64,000 bases of DNA from Lindgomyces ingoldianus (lineage: Eukaryota; Ascomycota; Dothideomycetes; Pleosporales; Lindgomycetaceae), in contig NW_022985213.1 of assembly GCF_010093535.1 (NCBI RefSeq), positions 348,658 through 412,657 of the forward strand, read 5' to 3'. Each line of letters begins with the position of its first letter. Position 1 is the first letter of the stretch. The translations under genes and the position numbers were made by a program. Below, one piece after another: positions 29,901-42,589 of this stretch. The notes under the pieces were generated by a model. It ran no database searches, had not been told where the DNA came from, and saw only the letters and a list, made by a program, of their open reading frames with translations.

Positions 29901-30994
29901 CGATCTTGTGGTACCAGGAGCTCTCGCAGTCTCTTCAGAAGCTCAACCTCATCTCATCCAAAGAGGAGCCGTGCCTATTCTTTGACCGCAATCGCCGTAT
30001 CTTGCTTCTCTTCTATGTAGACGACATACTCCACATCTATCACCGCGACGATGAGTTAGAAGCTCACCGATTGATCAGTGCGATCAAGGAAATGTACGAG
30101 CTAGAAGATCAAGGGCCGTGCGAATGGTTTCTAGGGATCAAAATGATCAGGAACAGAAAGGCTAGGACGATCCAGCTAGTACACGACGCGTATATTAAGA
30201 AAGTAGCGAAGAAGTTCAACCTTGCAGAGAGCGCGCTCTTCCCAGGAACTCCCCTACCGTCGGAAGAGCTCACGAGCAACCAGGGATCAGCAACGAAGCA
30301 TGAAATCAAGGAATACCAAGAGCGCGTGGGATCAACACTCTACACCGCGATCATGGTGCGCCCTGACGTGGCGTTCGCGGCATCTCAGCTCTCCCACTAC
30401 CTGACAAACCCAGGAAAGCAGCACTTCCAGGCAGTGAACCGGGCGATCGTGTACCTGTACCGCACAAGGCATACAGGCATACAGTATGGAGCACTGGAAG
30501 GCGCGCAACTCATCATGTGTGGAGACGCGTCTTTTGCCGATCACGCAGAGACCAGACGATCATCCCATGGATACATTATCTCGCTCTTTGGAGGACCGAT
30601 CCTATGGAAAGCAGCTCTCCAGCCGACAGTAACTACGTCTACAACGGAAGCTGAGCTGCTAGCTCTAGCGCACATTACAAAGGAATCGCTAGCTCTGAAA
30701 CGCTTCTTCAAAGAGCTTACCCTAGAGCTAGGCACACCGTGGCAGATCTACTGTGACAACCAGCAGACAATCAGGTTAGTAGTAGAGGAGAACGCCCAGA
30801 TAACCACCTGCCTGCGCCACGTCGATATTCAGAACATGTGGCTGCGCCAGGAGCACGCGAAGGGATCTTTCAAAGTGCGCTATATCAAAACAAGCGACAT
30901 GCTAGCAGATGGACTTACAAAGCACCTGCCAAGGCAGCAATTCAAGCACTTTAAGCAGCTTCTCAACCTTAAAGACACGCGAACGAGCTTCTAA
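26867..30994 (+). pseudogene. pol: Copia Pol (protease-integrase-RT-RNase H), interrupted by TAG codons
   Basis: One frame (-1 relative to gag) carries all of pol to TAA at 30992. The protease site is ILDNGSATHLVN (about 27175-27215; the usual DSG is DNG). The GAG pre-integrase HHCC zinc region is WHARAGHLG..CEHC (27640-27750). The integrase core has Asp in WDMFD (27830), Asp in QQDNN (28010) and Glu in NRAAERA (about 28120). The RT active site is FYVDDIL (30011-30031). RNase H is CGDASFADHAETRRSSHGYI..STTEAEL..IYCDNQQ (30520-30760). In-frame TAGs lie at 26864 (just upstream), 28037, 28370, 28517, 29444 and 29531. There is no frameshift within pol. All are explainable by single C-to-T or G-to-A changes of CAG, TGG or similar. 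The RT/RNase H block from 29543 is the longest open piece (483 residues). Confidence 0.93.
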
Positions 30995-31220
30995 GGGGAG
31001 AAATCGTTGATCATTAATGGCGGGGACATCCCCACACCGCCTAGGAACAAGAGGGCTATCTACCAGCAGGGACACCCCCCCATGCCATGGAGTTTGAGCA
31101 GGGATTTGGTACATGAGATGCGCGGAAACACAGAACGCCTAAACCATGAGGAGATCGACGAGCTCACCCAAGAGCTCCTTAGCGCGCTGGCGACGCGCCA
31201 GGAGCCCAGGGGACACGTCA

Positions 31221-31318
31221 CCCTGCTCCTCCTCCCCCTCCTCCTCCTCCACCTCCTCTTCCTCTTCCTCTTCCTCCTCCTCCTCCTCCTCCTCTCCCTC
31301 CTCCTCCTCCACCACATC
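31221..31318 (+). repeat. CTC/CTT trinucleotide pyrimidine tract
   Basis: About 98 bp of almost pure pyrimidine on the plus strand, mainly (CTC)n with CTT interruptions. It makes poly-Leu, poly-Ser or, antisense, poly-Arg/Lys frames which are not real proteins. Confidence 0.9.
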
Positions 31319-31719
31319 CTCTTTAAGCAGAGCTTAAAGAACTAGCTAAAGCTAGGACGCAGCCTATAGCCTGTTAGTCTGATCTAGGGTATGACACACG
31401 ATCTCTGCAGAGAAGCTTACCCGCTCGTCCTCCGCGACGAGCGCCGCAACAAGGCGCCGCGCATACACGACGGCGACGGGGGGACTGCAAATAGGTCAAA
31501 AGCTAGATCACCCCACACACTGCTACGGGGCTTACAGGGGCAGGCAGCTGTGCCCGGAGGAACAGCGCCAGCAGCGCGAACCGCCAGTGGCGGAATCATG
31601 GCACTCCCCACTGGAGCGCCCCGCGAGCGCACTCTTTATGCAGCCCAGACAGGACTGCACGCGGAGCGCACCAGGGGGAGGCCGGCGGGGAGTCGAGGCC
31701 GGGCCGGGGAGCGGGCGCC

Positions 31720-31849
31720 GGCGGGGGGTGGTGGGCGCAGGGCGATGGGGGGTGGTGGGCGCGGGCTTGCGGGTACGCGCAGGCCGGCGGGGGGGTGTGG
31801 GCGCAGCGCGGCGGGGGGTAGTGGGCGCGGGCTTGCGGGCAGCGCGGCC
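31720..31849 (+). repeat. GC-rich tandem repeat, two units of about 65 bp
   Basis: Each unit contains GGCGGGGGGTGGTGGGCGC-type words twice and then GGGCTTGCGGG. The half-units of about 23 bp are also repeated. Runs of G make G-quadruplex structure possible on the sense strand. Confidence 0.8.
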
Positions 31850-32165
31850 CCGCAGAGCGGCGGCACGCGATCGGGCGGCTCTTTTGGCTTTATTGAGCTA
31901 CGGATGCACGTTAGCGGAGATCGCAGACAGGTTTGAAGTCGTTCTTGGAGCTCAAAAGCATTAACTTACACGCGGCATGTTGGTTGGATCTAAAGAACAG
32001 GAGCTCAAGGAGCAGGAGAATTTATTTACCTCTGTTGCGGCGATCACGGCACGCACGTGACCTGCGCTGCCTAGGGAAACGAGCATCGCGCTGCCTGGGG
32101 CAACGAGCACAAACACAGGGTAAACGCACAACGCTGCTCCAACAAGCCAAGTTGACGCTCAACGC

Positions 32166-32190
32166 AGGTGAGCTGCTGCGCAGCTCACCT
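32166..32190. other. Perfect palindrome next to the copia polypurine tract
   Basis: An 11-bp stem (AGGTGAGCTGC / GCAGCTCACCT) with a TGC loop, placed 8 bp before the 3' LTR. It is followed by GGGGGGTG (32191-32198), the likely polypurine tract that primes plus-strand DNA synthesis. Confidence 0.75.
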
Positions 32191-32198
32191 GGGGGGTG

Positions 32199-32416
32199 TG
32201 TCGCGTATACTGAGAGCCTTGGCTGGGGCTCAGAGCCTGGGACTGGGGCTCGGAGCCTGGGACTGGGGGCTCAGAGCCTGGGACGCAGCTCGGGATCTGG
32301 AGATATTATGTTCCGAAGCTCGGTGTATATAAGGAGAGCCTTCGGCTCTCTTAGATAGCAGAGTCACTTCATCCGATCTTCTGAACAGCTACTGCCAGGC
32401 TATTTTATCCTCCACA
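32199..32416 (+). repeat. Copia 3' LTR
   Basis: 218 bp, identical to the 5' LTR except at 32383 (G for A). Ends in CCTCCACA followed by the TSD CTTTA. Confidence 0.97.
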
Positions 32417-32421
32417 CTTTA

Positions 32422-35400
32422 TATTCTATTTCTTTATCTTCCTATTCTTATATAGATAAGGGGATCTCTTTAGGTGCCTTTTCTAATTTAGAGATATAGA
32501 ACTATAGGTGTATCTTTATGTGTAGGGGAAGCTCAAGTTTATAATTATCTTGTTAAGTCTAGAGGACCTTATATAGTCCTATTTTTTTCTCTACTAGCTT
32601 CTTTAAAAGTTGTAATATCTTAAGGTTTTAGGTATTAAGGTATACGTAGTCTCCTAGATAGATCTCTAGTCCTAGTTATTATAATTTGTTTACGTATTTT
32701 TTATAGTTGCTCTACTAAAGCTAGCTTCTATTACTAATTTCTTATATATACATTATAGGTCTGTTAATTAGTCTATTAACTCTTACAGGTCTGTAGGCTA
32801 GTTTCCTTATAGTATAAAGTAAAAGTTATATCTAAAATTAGCTTTATATAGCGTTTCTTTTATTATAGCTAATTTTATGTTGTTAATAGCTAATTATGCT
32901 ATTAGAAGCTATTCTGCCTAGTTATACTAGGTGTAGAAAATGTACTTTTTTAGGTATCTTTTTACTTCTGCATTTACTCTCTTAGTTTAGCTGTCTGTCT
33001 ACAGGTAGTAGGCTGTTAATAGCTTATGTGTTATACTAAGGTGCTGCATTACTACCTTCTAGAATCTGCTAGTAAATAGCTTATTTTAGTTAAAGATAAT
33101 AATTTTAGGGCATTTATATACTAATATTATATTTTATTCTAGTTTATAGATAAATTTTTTAGCTGTTATTATTTTTTCTAAAGGCTAAGTATGTAGGTAC
33201 TTTGTAGTTTTATTAAAAGCTACTGTAATTATATTACACATTCTTTCTGTTTCTAGTTCTTTAGATAGGGGTAATTTTATAATAAAGTCTATTATAATTA
33301 TTATTTATAGTAGTTTTAGCGCCTTTATTAGTTAAAAGTGTCTGTAGGTCTTATGCCTTTGTAGGTTATTCTTATTGCAGGTGTTATATTCTCTAAGTAC
33401 CTTAGTACACAGTTGCTTTACTTTTAGTATTTATCTTAGTATAGCAGCCCTTAGCTTCTTTTAAAGGGTGCCTATTCTAGGGTGTTTAAACATTAGAGAT
33501 TTGTAATATTTCTTAATTAGATTCTTTTATCTTTATTTATTTACTATAAGCATGCAGAGTTCCTTTATAAGTTAGGGCCTATTATAGATCTATCCTTTAT
33601 TAGTTTCTTTAAAGAGAGTAAATTTCTTAGTTCTTTCCTTTTCTTTATTAAAGTAGTCTAGTCTCTAGCTAAGAGCGTTAGCCTGCTAATTCTGTGCTTC
33701 TAGAACGTGCTTAATAATATAGTTAAATTGTGTAAGCTCTATTACCTATTTTACATGCATTAGTAACAGTTTCTTTACTGTTAAAAATGTAACTAAATTT
33801 ACATAGTTTATTATAATATAGAAGGGTTTTGCTATTTTATGTAGTTCTGTGGCCTATACTCTTACAGCATTTAATATTACTTTTAGCTCTTTGTTAGGTA
33901 TGCTGTAACCTGCTTTAAGTCCTAAGAACTTAGCAGAATAGTACGCTACTAGGTGCTATTTTCTATCTTCTTGTTTCTAATAAAACGCAGCCCTACTAGC
34001 TCCTAAAGATGCGTCTGTGTGGATCTTAGTATCTAACTGTAGGTTGTACATCCTTAGCACTAGTTTAGCTGTTATAGCTTATTTTAGTGTTATAAATGCT
34101 TTATTTATTTATAAAGTCTAGACAAATTTTGCTATTACTTATTCCTTAGTAGTAGCGTTTGTTAATAGTATAGTAATCTTTAAGTAGTTTTTAATTATTT
34201 GTCTAACATAACTTAATAGTCCTAGGAATTCTTTTACTTCCTTAACTATTATAAGTTCTAGCTACTTAAGTACTTTCTACACTTTAGCTAGGTTAATTTT
34301 TATTTTTTTACTATTAATTATAAATCCTAAATATTCTATTTTAGTAACATAGAATTTACATTTAGAGAGCTGCAGGTAGAGTCTATACTTCTTAAGCTGT
34401 TCTAGGATTTTTTGTACCTTCTATACATAGTCTTCTAGAGTATCTTTTAAGTAGATAAGGACGTTATCTAGGTATACTAGGGCAAAGACATTAAGGTATA
34501 GATTAAGGGCTGTGTTAATAATTTACTAGAATGTTGCTAGGGCGTTTATTAAGCTAAACAGCATTACTAGTAGCTTATAAAGCCCCTACAGGGTTCTAAA
34601 CACTATAAGCTACTTATCTCTCTCTCTTATCCTAATTTTGTTAAATCTGTCTTATATGTTAAACTTTATAAAGTACTAGGTTTCCTTTAACTAGTTTATA
34701 ATATCTTATATAATAAGTAGAGGAAATTAGTCTTAAATTATGTTGTTGTTTAAAGTCCTGTAGTTCTAATAAACTTAGATTTTTTCTTCTTTCTTTTTTA
34801 CAAAGACTACTGCTAAGGCTACTAGGCTATAACTTTCTTAGATATAGCTTTAAGCTAATATTTAGTTAACATACTCTTATAAGGCTTCTTTCTATGCCCT
34901 TGTTAGAGGGCAAAGCTTATAGGTCTTTAGATTATAGTTTTTTATTAGGTTAATAGCATAATTCTAAGGCTAATGTAGTAGCAGTTCTTTTAGGTCTTCT
35001 AGTGTTTTAAACATGTCCTTGTAATCTTTACACTTAAAAGGAATGCTGCCCTTATCTTAGATCTAGAAGATGCTAGTCTATTCTACATTATTATTAATCT
35101 TAATTTCTTTGTAGGAGACTTTTTTAAGTTCTTTCTTTATTATTTTTACTACCTAAGCTTTTAGCTCCTAGTAAGAGAATCTCTAAGGTTTTCTTTTCTT
35201 AGGGAAATAACTGCTACCCTGTTTTACTTATTTATAGACTAGGCATAAGTTATTATAGTATGCTAACTAGGTTATGTGTGCGTAGTTGTTAGAGGTTTCT
35301 ATAGTTATTATCCTCTAGTTAATTGCAAGGTTATGCGCTTTAAGCTAGTTATAGCCTAGAATTACATTATACTTGCCTTCTAATAAGAGTATGTTTATAA

Positions 35401-35503
35401 ATCTCTAGTCTTTTATGCTTAGAGTCTTAAAGTTTTTTTTATATATTTCTAGGTTAATCTATCTTTTACTATACTTAATTAAAGATGTGTTAGTAAGGGT
35501 TAC
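32422..35503 (-). pseudogene. A4 pol remnant (RT, RNase H, integrase)
   Basis: Read on the minus strand: RT active site YLDN at about 34455-34480, RNase H at about 33840-34100 (the T(D)ASLGASRAAL-like motif near 34000), and an integrase core with TAYYLQTDSQTKRVN near 33000. It is collinear with A5. Stops are frequent and of RIP type. Confidence 0.8.
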
Positions 35504-36104
35504 TGTTACAATCCTTGCTTCGGGAAGCACTCGGGTCTTTTGATATTCCTAGGGGGGAGGTAGGACGAATAGTAGGGGCCAATCCGGTAGGGTGTACAGT
35601 CCTACGTACAGGCTATTAGGCTAATGGAGGAGAGGAGGGTGACTAGATTGTGGTTTGCCCTATGTGCGGCAGTAGGGAGGCTAGGGTTAAACAGTCCTTT
35701 TAGACAAGGTTAGAGGTATATATAGTGTAAGATATACAAATAGTATTACAGCTCTTTAGAAAGCTAAATGCTACTTAGTCTATGTAATAAATAAACTAAA
35801 CATTAAACACACCCTTTAAAGGTTGTTTAGTGTAGGATCTATATACATGTGCTAGAGGTGCTAAGAGAGTAAGAGAAGTCTATAAGAGTCTGCTAAGAAG
35901 AGCTTCTTAAGCTCCCTTAAGCTTTCTTAGGCTTCTAGAACTTGTGGCTAGTTTCCTTATTAAACAGTGCATTCTTCTATAATCTTAGGTAGCCGCGCCG
36001 CCTCTGCGTTCCCTAATTAGTCTGTAAGCAAACCCTGCCCTAAACCAGCTAGGTTGTGGAGCACCACTAGTAGGGTTACGCTGGTCTAGCCATAGACTGT
36101 AACA
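35504..36104 (-). repeat. A5 3' LTR
   Basis: Outer end TGTTACAATCCTTGCTTCGG intact; inner end (..CTAGCCATAGACTGTAACA) with more transitions. Followed by CGCTGCCCCCTCTCCCTAGC, the complement of the polypurine tract. Confidence 0.95.
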
Positions 36105-39100
36105 CGCTGCCCCCTCTCCCTAGCAGCGTCCTTACTGCTCTGCTTATACATCTGTGTTAGTAAAAGTTTATTTATAAGGTGCGCGTCTACCTGCTAAAAG
36201 GCCTTTTTAACATCTATTTATTTTATACTAAATAGCTTGTTAGTCTTGTTTATTTTACTATCTCTATGTTACTTATTATTTTAATCCTCTTTACTAAATA
36301 AAAATAAGGCCCTATAGTGCTTACTAATCCTTAGAGTTGTCTTATATATTAACTTTATCCTTAGACAAGTGCGTTAAATGTGTAAAAAAATATAGTAAAT
36401 GCAACACCTTTATTTTTAATGCTGTGTAGAATTATTTAAAGAAAAAAAAAAACACTTCTTTAAGAAGTAGTTATTATAAAGGCTTAAAAGCAGGAACTTA
36501 ATAACTAAATGTTATGTTAGGTCTAGAAGACTTTAAAAGTAAAGGCTAAAAAGTGTTCTAAGTAGGATTATATCTAGAAATTACTAGATTTGCTAAAAGC
36601 TTATTGTGTAAAGTACTTAAAAAAGGATCTATCCTTCTTAGACAAGATAGAAGCTTTTAAGGCTAAAGTAAAGGGCTATTCTCTCTCTTAACTGTTGTTA
36701 GCTAGGACTTGTCTTTAAAAGCTACTGCTATTTAGTAATAACATAGCTATTTTTTTTAATATAGGTGCTTTATTACCTAGCTAGTTTCTTTTAAATAAGC
36801 TTAAAGGTACCTCTATACTAACAGCTGCGCGTTCCTTAAATTCTTAGCTAGTTTTTATATGTTTTTACTAGTAAGCTACTCTTTCTATTTTACTTAAAAT
36901 TTCTTTTAGTTTTTTTAATTACTAATAATATGTTTAACTTTATATTCTATTTCTTTATCTTCTTATCTTTAAGTAGATAAGGGGACTTTCTTAAGTGCTT
37001 TTTCTAGTCTAGAGATGTAGAACTATAGGTGTATCTTTATATATAAAGGAAGCTTAAGCTTGCAGTTATCTTATTAGGTTTAGAGGACTTTATATAGTTT
37101 TATTTTTTTTTTACTAGCTTTCTAGAGGGTCTAGGTATTCTAAGATTCTTAGTATTAAAATACATATAGTCTTCTAAGTAGATTTCTAGTCCTAGTTATT
37201 ATAACTTGTTTACATATTTCTTTATTATTTCTTTGCTAGATTTAGCTTCTATAGCTAACTTTTTATGTATCTAATATAGGTCTATTAGTTAGTTTATTAA
37301 TTTTTATAAATCTATAGGTTAAGTTCTGTGCAATGTAAAGTAGAAGTTGTATTTAAAATTAGCTTTATATAGTGTTTCTTTAGTTATAGCTAATTCTACA
37401 TTATTAATAGCTAGCTATGCTATTAAAAGCTATTCTACCTAATTATTTTAAGTATAGGAAATGTACTTTTTTAAGTACTTTTTTACTTCTGCATTTACTT
37501 TTTTAGTCTAGCTGTCTGTCTGCAGGTAGTAGGCTGTTAATAGTTTATGTGCTATACTAAAGTGCTGCATTACTACTTTTTAGAAGCTACTAGTAAACAG
37601 CTTATCTTAGTTAAAAATAATAATTTTAAGGCATTTATGCACTAATATTATATTTTATTTTAATTTATAAATAAATTTTTTAGTAGTTATTATTTTTTCT
37701 AAAGGCTAAGTATGTAAGTACTTAGTAGTCTTATTTAAGGCTACTATAATTATGTTACACATCTTATCTATCCCTAGTTCTTTAGACAGGGGTAATTTTA
37801 TAATAAAGTCTATTATAATTATTATCTATAGTAATTTTAGTACTTTAATTAGTTAAAGGTATCTATAGGCTTTATGCCTTTATAAGTTATTTTTGTTGCA
37901 GGTATTGCATTCTCTAAGCACCTCTATGCATAGTTGCTTTACCTTAGGTATCTATTATAGTATAGCTGCTTTTAGCTTCTTCTAAAGAGTGCTAATCCTA
38001 GGGTGTCTAAACATTAGAGATTTATAATATTCTTAAATTAAGTTTTTTTACCCTTGCTTACTAGCTGTAAGCATGTAGAGTTCTTTTATAAGTTAGAGCC
38101 TATTATAAATTTATTCTTTATTAGTTTTTTTAAAAAGTATAAATTTCTTAGTTCTCTTTTTTTCTTTATTAAAGTAATCTAATCTTTAGCTAAAAGTGTT
38201 AGCCTATTAATTCTGTGTTCTTAGCATATGCTTAATAATGTAGTTAAACTATGTAAGTTCTATTACTTATTTTATGTACATTAGTAATAGTTTCTTTATT
38301 ATTAAAAATGTAACTAGGTTTGCGTAGTTAGTTATAATGTTAAAAGGTTTTACTATTCTATGTAGTTTTATAGCTTATACTTTTACAGCATTTAGTATTG
38401 CTTTTAGCTTCTTATTAGGTATACTATAGCCTACTTTAGGTCCTAAGAACTTAGTAAAGTAGTACGCTACTAGGTGCTATTTTCTGTCCTCCTGTTTCTA
38501 GTATAACACAGCTCCACTAGCTCCTAGGGATGCGTCTGTGTAGATCTTAGTGTCTAGTTATAGGTTGTACATTCTTAGTACTAGTTTATTTATTATAGCT
38601 TATTTTAATGTTATAAATGCCTTATTTATTTCTAAGGTTTAGATAAACTTTACTATTACTTATTCCTTTATAGTTATGTTTATTAATAGTATAGTAATTT
38701 TTAAATAGTTTTTAATTATTTGTCTAATGTAGCCTAACAGTTCTAGGAATTCTTTTACTTCTTTAACTATTATAAGTTTTAGCTACTTAAGTACTTTTTA
38801 TACTTTAGCTAAGTTAATTTTTATTTCTTCTTTATTAATTATAAATTCTAAATATTTTATTTTAGTAATATAGAATTTATATTTAGAAAGCTGTAAGTAA
38901 AGTCTATACTTTTTAAGCTGTTCTAGAACTTTTTGTACCTTCTATATATAGTCTTCTAGAGTATCTTTTAAATAGATAAGGATGTTATTTAGATATACTA
39001 AGGTAAAGACATTAAAGTATAAGTTAAAGGCTGTGTTAATAATTTATTAAAATGTTACTAAAGCATTTATTAAACTAAACAGTATTACTAGCAGTTTATA

Positions 39101-40100
39101 GAGTTCTTATAAGGTTCTAAATGCTGTAAGCTACTTATCTTTTTTTTATATCTTTATTTTATTAAATCTGTTTTATACATTAAACTTTATAAAGTACTAA
39201 GTTCTTTTTAGTTAGTTTATAATATCTTATATAATTAGTAAGAGGAATTAGTTTTAAATTATGTTATTATTTAAGGTCTTATAATCTTAGCAGACTTAGA
39301 TTTTTTCTCCTTTTTTTTTTACAAAGACTACTGCTAAGGCTATAAGGCTGTAGCTTTTTTAGATATAGCCTTATACTAACATCTTATTAACATATTTTTA
39401 TAAGGCCTTTTTCTATACCCTAGTTAAAGGGCAGAGCCTATGCGTTTTTAAGTTATAGTCTTTTATTAAGTTAATAGCATAATCTTAAGGCTAGTGCAGT
39501 AGTAGTTCTCTAGAGTTCTCTAGTGTTTTAAACATGTCTTTATAATCTTTGTATTTAATAGGGATATAACCTTTGTTCTAAGTTTAGATAACACTAATCT
39601 ATTCTACATTTTTATCTGCTTTAATTTCTTTATAAGAGACTTTTTTAAGTTTTTTTTTTATTATTTATATTACTTAAGCTTTTAGCTCTTAGTAAGAGAA
39701 TTTCTAAGGCTTTTTTTTCTTAGGGTAGTAACTACTACTCTATTTTGCTTATTTATAGACTAGGCATCTATTATTATAGCACACTAACTAGGTTATATGT
39801 GTGTAGTTATTAAAAGTTTTTATAGTTATAGTTCTCTAATTAATTGCAGGGTTATATGCTCTAAGCTAGTTATAGCCTAGAATTACATTATACTTACTTT
39901 TTAGCTTAAGTATGTTTATAGATCTCTAATTACTTATATTAAAGGTTTTAAAGTCTTTTTTATATATTTCTAGGTTAATCTATCTCCTACTATACTTAAT
40001 TAATAATGCATTAGTAAAGGTTACTTTAAACAAGTTTTTCTTTATATAGAATAGTATACTTTGTTTATGTACTTAATCCTTATTTATTATAGTAAAGGTG
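36105..40100 (-). pseudogene. A5 3'-internal region and pol remnant
   Basis: 36105-36950 is the 3' internal region with the antisense coiled-coil remnant (about 36420-36760). On the minus strand the integrase lies at about 37000-38200 and RNase H at about 38300-38620. RT lies at about 38640-39500, with its YLDN motif at about 38975-39000. The protease motif is at about 40095-40110. The 62-codon plus-strand frame at 40098 is antisense to protease and is not a gene. Confidence 0.75.
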
Positions 40101-42589
40101 CATCTGCTATTTATAAGAGCTAGTCTAGAACACCTTTTATACATAAAGGTAGTTGTTAAACTATGTTCTGCCCCTTATTCTACTATAATTACTGCTAATA
40201 TATTATGTTTAACCTTTTTATTTAGAAAAGAATATAAATTAATGTCTTATAAGTTATTATTAAACTTATTTTTTTCTTTTTTATAAATTTAATGTTCTTA
40301 ATTATAGCAGTTAGCTGCTTTACATTTATAATCTTTAACTAGATAATGTAACATTAAGTAGTCCTCTTTTCTTACTACCTTTTACTAAAAATAGTAGAAT
40401 CTGCAGTTTTTTTATTTATTACACCTTATCTATGCCTCTTGTTTGTAAGGGGGAGCTGTCTAATAAGTATAGCAGTTTATAGTTTTGCAGGCTAAAGCTA
40501 TTCCTTGCTATAGGCAACTGTTATAGCTCTTTTTCTATGTAAGCTACTATCTTACTTAATATTTATTATTCTAGTGTCTAACACAGTATTATTATGTACA
40601 CTAGTACTAGGGGTACAGACATTTATTAGGTCTATGTAGAGTATTAAGGGGACTTTTTTAAGTCTACTATAGGTACTTTTTTGTTTGTACTAACTATACA
40701 GAATAACTTTTCTATTAGCAGCTATTAGTGCTATAAGTACTGCTTCTGTAAAAAATGCATTATCTATAGTTCTATTACAATACAAGAGCCTTTTAAGAGA
40801 TTGCTAGGCTTAAGAGTAGTGTCTTTAGTTTTTTAAGCGCTAGTTATAGTACTTTAAACCTAGTAGGCTTGCCTAGCTATTCTAGCTTTTAGTCTTTAAT
40901 CTTAGTAAAAAATTACTATTACTTTTTTTTATTTATAATGTTATATTTAACTTTAGCTATCTTTTAAATAATGTTAAATGTTAAGTAGTTATTACTAATA
41001 TTTATTTAGTAAAGTAAGACTATATAGTTGCTTAGGTAGTTATGTTATAACCTACACTTCTAGCACCTACATCTCTAAAACTATTAAGAAAGCTCTCTTG
41101 CTAAAGTACTAGAGGTCTAGTTTTAGAGAGGGAAACACTTTTCTCTTTTTTAGACATTTATAATATATCCTTAGATCTAAGTCTTTTTTTTATATTTTTT
41201 AAGAATTATAAGGTCCTACAACACTATATTAAGGCTACTAAAATTTTAAATAACTACTTCTTAATACGCTTTAAAGTAATTACTTAAAAAGTAGTTTTCT
41301 TTGCATTACTAGTAGAGTCTGTTATCTAGTCTTCCCTATATTTCCTTGTCTGTAAGGCTATATTTAGCAGTAATAGCTTTTATTATTATAGTAGTATTTT
41401 TATTCTCCCTTTTCTAAAAGTCTAGGTAATTTTAGTAGAAGTGTTCTACTTTTTTATAGTTTAGGTAGGCCTTGTCTTCTAGCTACTTTTATTATTTCTT
41501 TATTAAGGGCAGCCTATTGCGTCCTAGAACTTAGCTCTTCTTAGAGGGAAAGCTTTATATATGCTTTATGTAACTAAGGTCTATTAGTTCTTTATTATAT
41601 TATAGAAGCTTCTTTTTTTTAGAAACAAACTCTAGTCTTTAGAGAGTTCCTTTTTTTTTTTTTTTTTTTTTACACTTTTTATAGCAGTTGTTATAAGTTA
41701 TTACTTACATAATAAAATTTTTAAGAGTAGTTAGTTTTTTACTATGCATAAATTTATTTTTTACTATTTTACTTAGTCTGTTATAGAACATGCAGCAGAA
41801 AGCCTTTTAGTCTGTCTATCTACAGATAGCTAGCTGTTCTCTAAAGCGTGCTGTATAGTTCTAAACTAGGCTAGTCTCTTGTTTTATAGTATCTAGTTTA
41901 TTAGCTGCAATCTTTTTTTTATTAAAAGTTTTATAGATAGCTGTTAAAGCTTCCTTAAAGTTTTTAATGTTACTAAATATTTTTTTTATTTTAAAAGTAA
42001 GTGCTTTACTATTTACTTTAAAGTTTATCTAGTTATCTGTGTAGGGTTAGAACTAAATTATAAAGGGGCTTTCTAAGTATAGTCTTATCTAGGATATTAT
42101 TTCTGTATTAGTTTAAAATGCTTCTTTGTTGTATTACATGTAGAGGCAACATCTTATAAAGAATAGTTAAAAGTCTTTTAGTAATCTTCTAAAAAGCTTT
42201 AAAAAGGCTAGTCTTAAAGCCTTCTTAGCTATAATGCTTATTTTTTTAGATAAAATGTTTTAGATCTTTGCTAGTTCTACTTATAGTTTATATATTTAAT
42301 AGGCTTAATTAGTTGTTTCTTAAAAGCTTAAGAGTTTAAAAAAGTTTTATAATTTTATTACTTTTTAGTAGAGGTTAGTAATTTTCTTTTTAAGTTTTAA
42401 AAGTTTACTAACTTTATTACTAATTTATTAGAGTTTCTTTATGTTGTCTTAAATTAAGTTAATTTATTTTACTAAAATAGCTTTACTTTAAGTAGAAACT
42501 TCTGTAGATCCTAATAGCGCAGTGTAGGCTATGTTAGAATCTAAGTTGTGTTATAAAGTTGCTATACTTTTTAAAGAGGTAGTATTTAA
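40101..42589 (-). pseudogene. A5 gag remnant
   Basis: It corresponds to 54159-56600 in A6. A probable zinc-knuckle remnant (C-x2-C..H..C on the minus strand) lies near 41040-41090. The sequence just inside the LTR reads TTAAATACTACC on the minus strand, matching TTAAACACTAC after the LTRs of AL1 and A6. Confidence 0.6.

Larger units (their letters stand above)
30995..32188 (+). other. Copia 3' extra segment between RNase H and 3' LTR
   Basis: Nearly 1.2 kb, unusual for copia. It contains a CTC-rich tract (31221-31318), a GC-rich tandem repeat (31720-31849) and two overlapping open frames (31391-31936, 181 codons; 31587-31964, 125 codons) with Gly/Arg/Ala-rich composition driven by the repeats. 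The second ends in LLALLSYGCTLAEIADRF, which looks like a helix-turn-helix. It may be a captured host sequence or a 3' untranslated region; coding status is unproven. Confidence 0.55.
25640..32416 (+). mobile_element. Ty1/copia retrotransposon, young, full-length with nonsense mutations
   Basis: 6777 bp, with 218-bp LTRs differing at one site (A at 25824, G at 32383), TSD CTTTA at 25635-25639 and 32417-32421. The order is 5' LTR, primer-binding site, gag, protease, integrase, RT, RNase H, which is the copia order. GC is about 50%, in strong contrast with the RIP-decayed A4 body it interrupts. Pol has six in-frame TAG stops and gag is in a different frame, so it is non-autonomous as it stands. 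A 1.2-kb extra segment lies between RNase H and the 3' LTR. Confidence 0.97.

Noticed and set aside
31060..31345. Poly-Leu, poly-Ser and poly-Arg ORFs
   Set aside because: They translate the CTC/GAG tract in different frames; only the Pol reading and the repeat itself are supported.
40098..40286. 62-codon plus-strand ORF, similar to a minus-strand ORF at 56464-56652
   Set aside because: Both are antisense to the protease region of gypsy A5 and A6. Similarity comes from the shared element, and lack of stops is expected by chance in one antisense frame of RIP-mutated DNA.
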